The notes under the pieces are model-generated. The model had not been told where the DNA came from, did no database searches, and saw nothing but the letters and a program-made list of their open reading frames with translations. Below are positions 32,493-36,903 of a stretch of DNA of 36,903 nt, one piece after another. The position numbers and the translations under genes are program-made. The number at the start of each line of letters is the position of its first letter. Within the stretch, counting starts at the first letter, position 1. Location of the stretch: positions 2,414 to 39,316 of the forward strand of contig NZ_JABAZW010000081.1 of the NCBI RefSeq assembly GCF_018608325.1, in the 5' to 3' direction. This DNA comes from Brevundimonas sp. Its GTDB lineage: Bacteria > Pseudomonadota > Alphaproteobacteria > Caulobacterales > Caulobacteraceae.

Positions 32493-32637
32493 CATTTCCC
32501 TCCGTGGCCCGGCGATCTGAATGCGCCGAGGACCGTTGCAATGATCGAACACGCCGACATGGCGCGGCCTTCCCGGTGACGCTAAAGAGCGGCACGCCTG
32601 ATTGAAAGAGGCGACCGAACAGGCTCAGGAAGACGAC

Positions 32638-33522
32638 ATGACCGCCCTCATCATCCACGGCGGCGCCGGCGCCCGGCGCGAACGCAACTATGACGCCGAA
32701 ATCGTCCATATGCGGCAGGTGGTCGAGGCGATGAAGCTGCGGCTGGACGCGGGCGACAGCGCCCTTGATGTCGCCGTCGCGGCAGTGGTGATGCTTGAGG
32801 ATTCAGGTCTCTATGTCGCAGGCAAGGGCGCCTCGCCGAACCTGGCTGGGGCCTATGAACTGGACGCCAGCATCATGGACGGATCGACCCGGCGCGCGGG
32901 ATCGGTGGCCGCGCTTCAGGGCTTCCGCAACCCGGTCGTCGCCGCCCGCGCGGTGATGGACAAGACCCCGCACGTCATGCTGGCCGGAGATGGCGCGGCC
33001 CTGTTCGCCCATGATCAGGGTCTGGAGATGATCGCCGACGAGGACGCCTGGTTCACCGGCGCTGGCAAGGGTGAGGACAATCATCCGCCCGGAACCCTCA
33101 GCCACGGCACGGTCGGTGTCTGCGTTCTGGACGCGCAGGGACGTCTGGCCGCCGCGACCTCGACCGCAGGCGTCTTCGGCAAGATGCCGGGCCGCGTCGG
33201 CGACACGCCGATCCCGGCGGCGGGCACATGGGCGGATGCGAACGCCGCCGTCTCCTGCACCGGGCAGGGCGAATATTTCATCCGCGTCGCCGCCGCCGCA
33301 CAGGTGGCCTGGCGGGTCGCGGCGGGTCAGTCGCTGGCTGATGCGGGTCAGGCTGTGATCGACGAAATCGGCGGCCTGGACGGTGAAGGTCGGGGTGGCG
33401 ACGGCGGCCTGATCTCGCTGGACGCCCAGGGCAATATCGCTGCGCCGTTCAACAGTCAGGGCATGAAACACGCCTGGCTGACCACAGACGGAGAGATCGG
33501 GGTGCAAGTCTTCAGGGACTGA
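32638..33522 (+). CDS. Isoaspartyl peptidase/L-asparaginase (Ntn hydrolase)
   Basis: 294 residues from the ATG at 32638. N-terminal IIHGGAGA; autocleavage site GTVG with nucleophile T158 (SHGTVGVC), giving α and β subunits; substrate loops GRVGDTP and TGQGEYFIR. Removes isoaspartyl residues from peptides and hydrolyses asparagine. Somewhat shorter than E. coli IaaA. No signal peptide, so cytoplasmic. Confidence 0.94.
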   Translation: MTALIIHGGAGARRERNYDAEIVHMRQVVEAMKLRLDAGDSALDVAVAAVVMLEDSGLYVAGKGASPNLAGAYELDASIMDGSTRRAGSVAALQGFRNPVVAARAVMDKTPHVMLAGDGAALFAHDQGLEMIADEDAWFTGAGKGEDNHPPGTLSHGTVGVCVLDAQGRLAAATSTAGVFGKMPGRVGDTPIPAAGTWADANAAVSCTGQGEYFIRVAAAAQVAWRVAAGQSLADAGQAVIDEIGGLDGEGRGGDGGLISLDAQGNIAAPFNSQGMKHAWLTTDGEIGVQVFRD

Positions 33523-33574
33523 CATCTGCGCGACAAGCTTGACGTTACTGACCGACGACGGCCCATTTCGTGAA

Positions 33575-33596
33575 GTTCCGCCGAAGTCGGCGGAAC
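33575..33596. promoter_or_regulatory. Perfect 10-bp palindrome upstream of the M16 peptidase gene
   Basis: GTTCCGCCGA and TCGGCGGAAC are perfect inverted arms separated by AG. No T-tract follows. It lies 101 bases before the M16 start. A second dyad TTACA-TCTC-TGTAA is at 33620-33633. The first looks like a dimeric repressor site, or a stem ending the asparaginase mRNA. Confidence 0.5.
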
Positions 33597-33696
33597 AGCA
33601 TTCGCCCACCGCCATTTCATTACATCTCTGTAAGGTGCGTTTGTACGGATCACTGGTACGGTCGCGCCCAATTCGCCCAGCGCTGGAGCCGCCTGA

Positions 33697-36552
33697 ATGA
33701 AATTCCGCCTGACCGCCACCGTCGCCGCGTCCGCCCTGCTGCTGGGCTTGGCCCCGGCCGCCTTCGCCGACAGCGCGCCCGCACCCGCTGCCGTCCAGGC
33801 CCAGCAGGGCATCGTCGTCCCGCCCCTGGGCTTTGCCCGGCGCGTGCTGCCAAACGGGCTGGAGGTCTATTCGGCGCGTGACGCCAACACCGCCAATGTC
33901 ACGGTTCAGGTCTGGTACAAGGTCGGGTCCAAGGACGACCCCGCAGGCCGGTCGGGCTTCGCACACCTGTTCGAACACCTGATGTTCAAGGCGACCAAGA
34001 ACCTGCCGTCGGAAAGCTTCGACCGCCTGACCGAGGATGTGGGCGGTGGCAATAACGCCTTCACCGCCGACGACGTGACCGCCTATCACGAGACCATTCC
34101 GGCCAACCATCTGCAACGCCTGCTGTTCGCCGAGGCCGACCGCATGGGGTCGCTGGTCGTCGACGAGCCGACCTTCGTGTCCGAACGCGACGTGGTGAAG
34201 GAGGAATACCGCCAGCGGATTCTGGCCAGCCCCTATGGCCGCCTGTTCGGCCTGTTCGTGCCGGAAACCATCTACAAGGACAGCCCCTACCGCCGTCCCG
34301 GCATCGGCTCGATCGAAGAGCTTGAGGCCTCGTCGCTGGACGACGTGCGTCGCTTCCACGCCACCTATTACCGCCCGGACAACGCCTATCTGATCGTGGC
34401 GGGCAATTTCGATCAGGCGCAGTTGGACCGCTGGGTCGACCAGTATTTCACCCCGCTGAAGAACCCGACCACCGCCATCCCGGCCAATAATGTCGTGGAG
34501 CCTGAGCCGACAGGTCCGAAGACCGTCACCTATTATGCGCCCAATGTGCCGCTGCCGACGGCGGTGATCGCCTGGCCCGCCGTGAAATACGCCGACGCCG
34601 ACCGCCCCGCGCTGGAGGTGCTGGACGGCATCCTGTCCACCGGCGAGAGCAGCCGCCTGTATCGTTCGCTGGTCTATGACAAGCAGATCGCCACCAGCAT
34701 CGGCTCCCAGCCTGACTTCGCCCAGCAGGCAGGCAACCTGTCCGCCTATTCGATCATGGCCGACGGCCACACCGCCGAAGAAGGCGTCACGGCGCTGAAC
34801 GAGGAAATCGCCAAGCTGCGCGATCAGCCGGTCACCGCCGCCGAACTGTCCGAGGCCCAGAATGAGCTGGTCGCCAACGCCCTGCGCGGCCGCGAGACCG
34901 TCGAGGGCCGCGCCCAGACGCTGGGCTTCTCACTGATCAACACGGGCAGCGCCGCCGCCGCCGATCAGGAAGTCGCCAGCATTCAGGCCGTCACCATCGC
35001 CGACGTCCAACGCGTCGCACGCAAATATCTGACGCCGCAACGTCAGTCGACGATCCTGTATCTGGCGTCGGACGCCGCCAATCCGCCCTCGGTCGCGCGG
35101 ACCAATGTGGACGCCCCGGTCAAGGTCGCGGACCTGGCGCCTGCGGGTGCGCCGGTCACCCTGCTGCCGGAAGGCCAGCGCGCGGCCCTGCCGCAACCCG
35201 GCCCTGACGTCGCCCCCAGCACCCCGGCGGTCGCAGACTTCCGGCTGGCCAACGGCCTGCGTGTTCTGGTGGCCCCGACCAGCGGCGTCCCACTGGTTTC
35301 GGCCCGCCTGAATATCAGCGCAGGCACGGCCAGCGATCCCACGGGCAAGGCTGGCGTCGCGACCCTGACCTCGGCCCTGCTGACGCAAGGCACCAAGACG
35401 AAGTCCGCCCCTGAAATCGCCACCCAGATCGAGCAACTGGGCGCGGTGATCGGCGCCAGCGCGGGCGCAGACTTCTCCAGCGTCTACGCCAACTCGCCCG
35501 CCAACGCCTTCGGTCAGACCGTCGCCTTGATGGCCGATCTGGTGAAGAACCCCGCCTTTGACGGCGAAGAGCTGGAGCGCCAGCAGGCCCAGACCCTTGA
35601 TGGTCTGCGTGTCTCGCTCAGCCAACCCGGTCCGGTCGCTGGACTGGCTGCAGCCCGCATTACCTATGGCGCGGCCCCCTATGGCGCGCCCGGCTCCGGC
35701 ACGATCCAGTCAGTGCCGACCATCACCCCGGCGGATGTCGCCGCCTTCCACGCCGCCCGCTATCGCCCGGCCAACGCCACTCTGGTCTTCTCGGGTGACA
35801 TCACGCCCGCTGATGCCCGCGCTCTGGCCCAGCAGGCGTTCGGAGACTGGCGCGGCGCGGGCGCAACCCCTGCCGCTGTCGCTAATCCGGCTGGCGCCGC
35901 CCTGCCCCCGCGCATCGTGGTCATCAACCAGCCGGGCGCTGGTCAGGCCGCCGTCGCCGTCGCCGCACGCAGCGTTTCGCGCACCGACGCCGACTACTTC
36001 CCCCTGACATTGGGCAACACCCTGCTGGGCGGAGGCTTCTCGTCACGTCTGAACCAGGAAATCCGCATCAAGGGCGGTCTGTCCTATGGCGCACGCTCGT
36101 CGCTGGGCGTCCGCGCCAATGCGGGCCTGTTCACCGCCTCGGCCCAGACCAAGAACGAATCCGCCGTACAGGTCGCTGATCTGCTGCTGAGCGAAGTCGG
36201 CAAGTTGGGAACGACGCGCGCCACCGAGGCGGAACTGGCGACACGCCGGGCTACCCTGATCGGAGGCTTCAGCGACTCGCTGGAGACGGTGGATGGTCTG
36301 GGTTCGCTGGTCGCGGGTCTGGCCCAGTACGACCTGCCGATGACCGATCTGGCCGCCTATGCGGGCCGGGTGCGCGCCGTGACGCCGGAACAGGTCGAGG
36401 CGGCCTTCGCCAACCACCTGCCGATCAACCGCGCCAGTCTGGTGATTGTCGGTGACGGCTCGCTGTTCCTCGACGCCCTGCGCGCCAAACACCCGAACGT
36501 GGAAGTCATCAATATTGACGACCTGAACCTGAACAGCGCCACGCTGAAATAG
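33697..36552 (+). CDS. Secreted M16-family metallopeptidase, two fused units
   Basis: 951 residues. Signal peptide 1-24 (cleavage AFA|DS). The N-terminal half has the inverted zinc motif HxxEH at H90, E93 and H94, with the third ligand E170 at exactly 76 residues. The C-terminal half (from about 510) repeats the fold (LNISAGTASDPTGKAG) without HxxEH and is the inactive partner, as in double-length periplasmic M16B peptidases. It degrades peptides in the periplasm. Ordinary chromosomal gene; high GC and uniform codon use. Confidence 0.94.
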   Translation: MKFRLTATVAASALLLGLAPAAFADSAPAPAAVQAQQGIVVPPLGFARRVLPNGLEVYSARDANTANVTVQVWYKVGSKDDPAGRSGFAHLFEHLMFKATKNLPSESFDRLTEDVGGGNNAFTADDVTAYHETIPANHLQRLLFAEADRMGSLVVDEPTFVSERDVVKEEYRQRILASPYGRLFGLFVPETIYKDSPYRRPGIGSIEELEASSLDDVRRFHATYYRPDNAYLIVAGNFDQAQLDRWVDQYFTPLKNPTTAIPANNVVEPEPTGPKTVTYYAPNVPLPTAVIAWPAVKYADADRPALEVLDGILSTGESSRLYRSLVYDKQIATSIGSQPDFAQQAGNLSAYSIMADGHTAEEGVTALNEEIAKLRDQPVTAAELSEAQNELVANALRGRETVEGRAQTLGFSLINTGSAAAADQEVASIQAVTIADVQRVARKYLTPQRQSTILYLASDAANPPSVARTNVDAPVKVADLAPAGAPVTLLPEGQRAALPQPGPDVAPSTPAVADFRLANGLRVLVAPTSGVPLVSARLNISAGTASDPTGKAGVATLTSALLTQGTKTKSAPEIATQIEQLGAVIGASAGADFSSVYANSPANAFGQTVALMADLVKNPAFDGEELERQQAQTLDGLRVSLSQPGPVAGLAAARITYGAAPYGAPGSGTIQSVPTITPADVAAFHAARYRPANATLVFSGDITPADARALAQQAFGDWRGAGATPAAVANPAGAALPPRIVVINQPGAGQAAVAVAARSVSRTDADYFPLTLGNTLLGGGFSSRLNQEIRIKGGLSYGARSSLGVRANAGLFTASAQTKNESAVQVADLLLSEVGKLGTTRATEAELATRRATLIGGFSDSLETVDGLGSLVAGLAQYDLPMTDLAAYAGRVRAVTPEQVEAAFANHLPINRASLVIVGDGSLFLDALRAKHPNVEVINIDDLNLNSATLK

Positions 36553-36567
36553 GACGGCTGCACCGGA

Positions 36568-36596
36568 CCTCCTTCCCGTATCGCACGGGGAGGAGG
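36568..36596. terminator. Hairpin between converging peptidase genes
   Basis: CCTCCTTCCCGT and ACGGGGAGGAGG pair (one G-T) around ATCGC in the 51-base gap between stop codons. No T-tract; probably bidirectional. Confidence 0.55.
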
Positions 36597-36603
36597 CGTC
36601 GGT

Positions 36604-36903
36604 TCAGACCGACAGACAGACCACCTGGGCCACGCGCAGGTCGCGCCGCAGATTGTCCGAGACGCGGCCATAGTTGTCGATCGTGACAGGCTCGCCCAGC
36701 GACGCCTCATCCGCGCGCTGCTCGCCCCGAATGGCGGGGCCGAAAGATTCCGGCGCCGTCGTATAGATGCGGCCCCGGCGCGGTGATTCCGCCAGAGTGA
36801 CGCCGATCACCCGCCCATGGCGATCCAGCGCAGGCGCGCCCGAAAGCCCTGACAAGGTGCCGGTCAACCCGCGTGTGCGCCCCACCTCGGCCCAGGCCAG
36901 CAC
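36604..36903 (-). CDS. Trypsin-like serine protease, C-terminal part (5' end outside window)
   Basis: About 100 codons ending at 36604; the frame is open to the right edge. The catalytic serine box is GLSGAPALD, a variant of GNSGGP, followed by the strand GRVIGVTLAES. This fits HtrA/S1-like trypsin folds. His and Asp of the triad lie outside the window. No PDZ domain follows, so it is a simple trypsin-like protein rather than DegP. Confidence 0.75.
   Translation of the reverse strand: MLAWAEVGRTRGLTGTLSGLSGAPALDRHGRVIGVTLAESPRRGRIYTTAPESFGPAIRGEQRADEASLGEPVTIDNYGRVSDNLRRDLRVAQVVCLSV

Noticed and set aside
1..36903. CRISPR arrays, rRNA genes, complete insertion sequences
   Set aside because: No regularly spaced repeats of 25-40 bases, no rRNA sequence and no transposase with terminal repeats were seen on either strand.

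Overview
The window is high-GC alphaproteobacterial DNA, most like Caulobacterales and probably Brevundimonas or a close relative. This is inferred from protein character, codon use and a Fnr/FixK-type site, not from a database match. It joins an accessory genomic island (positions 1 to about 29,900) to ordinary chromosome (about 30,000 to 36,903). The joint lies beside a tRNA-Gly(GCC) gene on the minus strand at 29936-30010. The island sits on the 3' side of this tRNA, the usual arrangement for tRNA-targeted integration. No integrase is visible, so the other end of the island lies outside the window or the integrase has been lost.

Island, left part (1-6660, all minus strand): a mobile-element DNA-processing block. 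It holds a radC-type JAB protein, a toprim primase-like protein, a 701-residue ParB-family protein with a strong terminator, and the first 911 codons of a strawberry-notch-type methyltransferase/helicase fusion that runs off the left edge. Next come a secreted SNase-like protein and an isolated SMEK-like protein (7582-8601), the best candidate for a poorly described defence function. A frameshifted mini-gene follows.

Island, middle part (8986-20567): envelope and metal functions. There is a PepSY protein, a DUF347 membrane protein, an OmpR-type two-component pair and a DedA protein. A type III polyketide synthase is translationally coupled to an isoprenylcysteine-methyltransferase-like enzyme, an alkylresorcinol-type (SrsA/SrsB-like) lipid module. 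A nickel/cobalt unit follows: a CsoR/RcnR-family repressor, an RcnA exporter and a divergent NreB-like MFS exporter around a palindromic operator. The MFS gene has lost its stop codon at a deletion scar with a 5'-truncated sulfide:quinone oxidoreductase. After the scar come trxC and a DUF2892 gene.

Island, right part (20966-29453): a redox/metal regulon. An exported rubrerythrin is divergent from a tightly coupled chain of PepSY, cytochrome b561, response regulator, histidine kinase and VIT transporter. A second cytochrome b561 and a P-type ATPase follow. Direct CGTCAG repeats at 11-bp steps precede three of these units and are probably the sites of the local response regulator. A Fnr/FixK-like box with a correctly spaced -10 precedes the ATPase. 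A second long isoprenylcysteine-methyltransferase-like gene, paralogous to one at 13904, lies near the right edge of the island.

Chromosome (30211-36903): SDR dehydrogenase, YkvA/DUF1232 protein, quinone oxidoreductase, isoaspartyl peptidase/asparaginase, a two-domain secreted M16 peptidase, and the 3' part of a trypsin-like protease gene.
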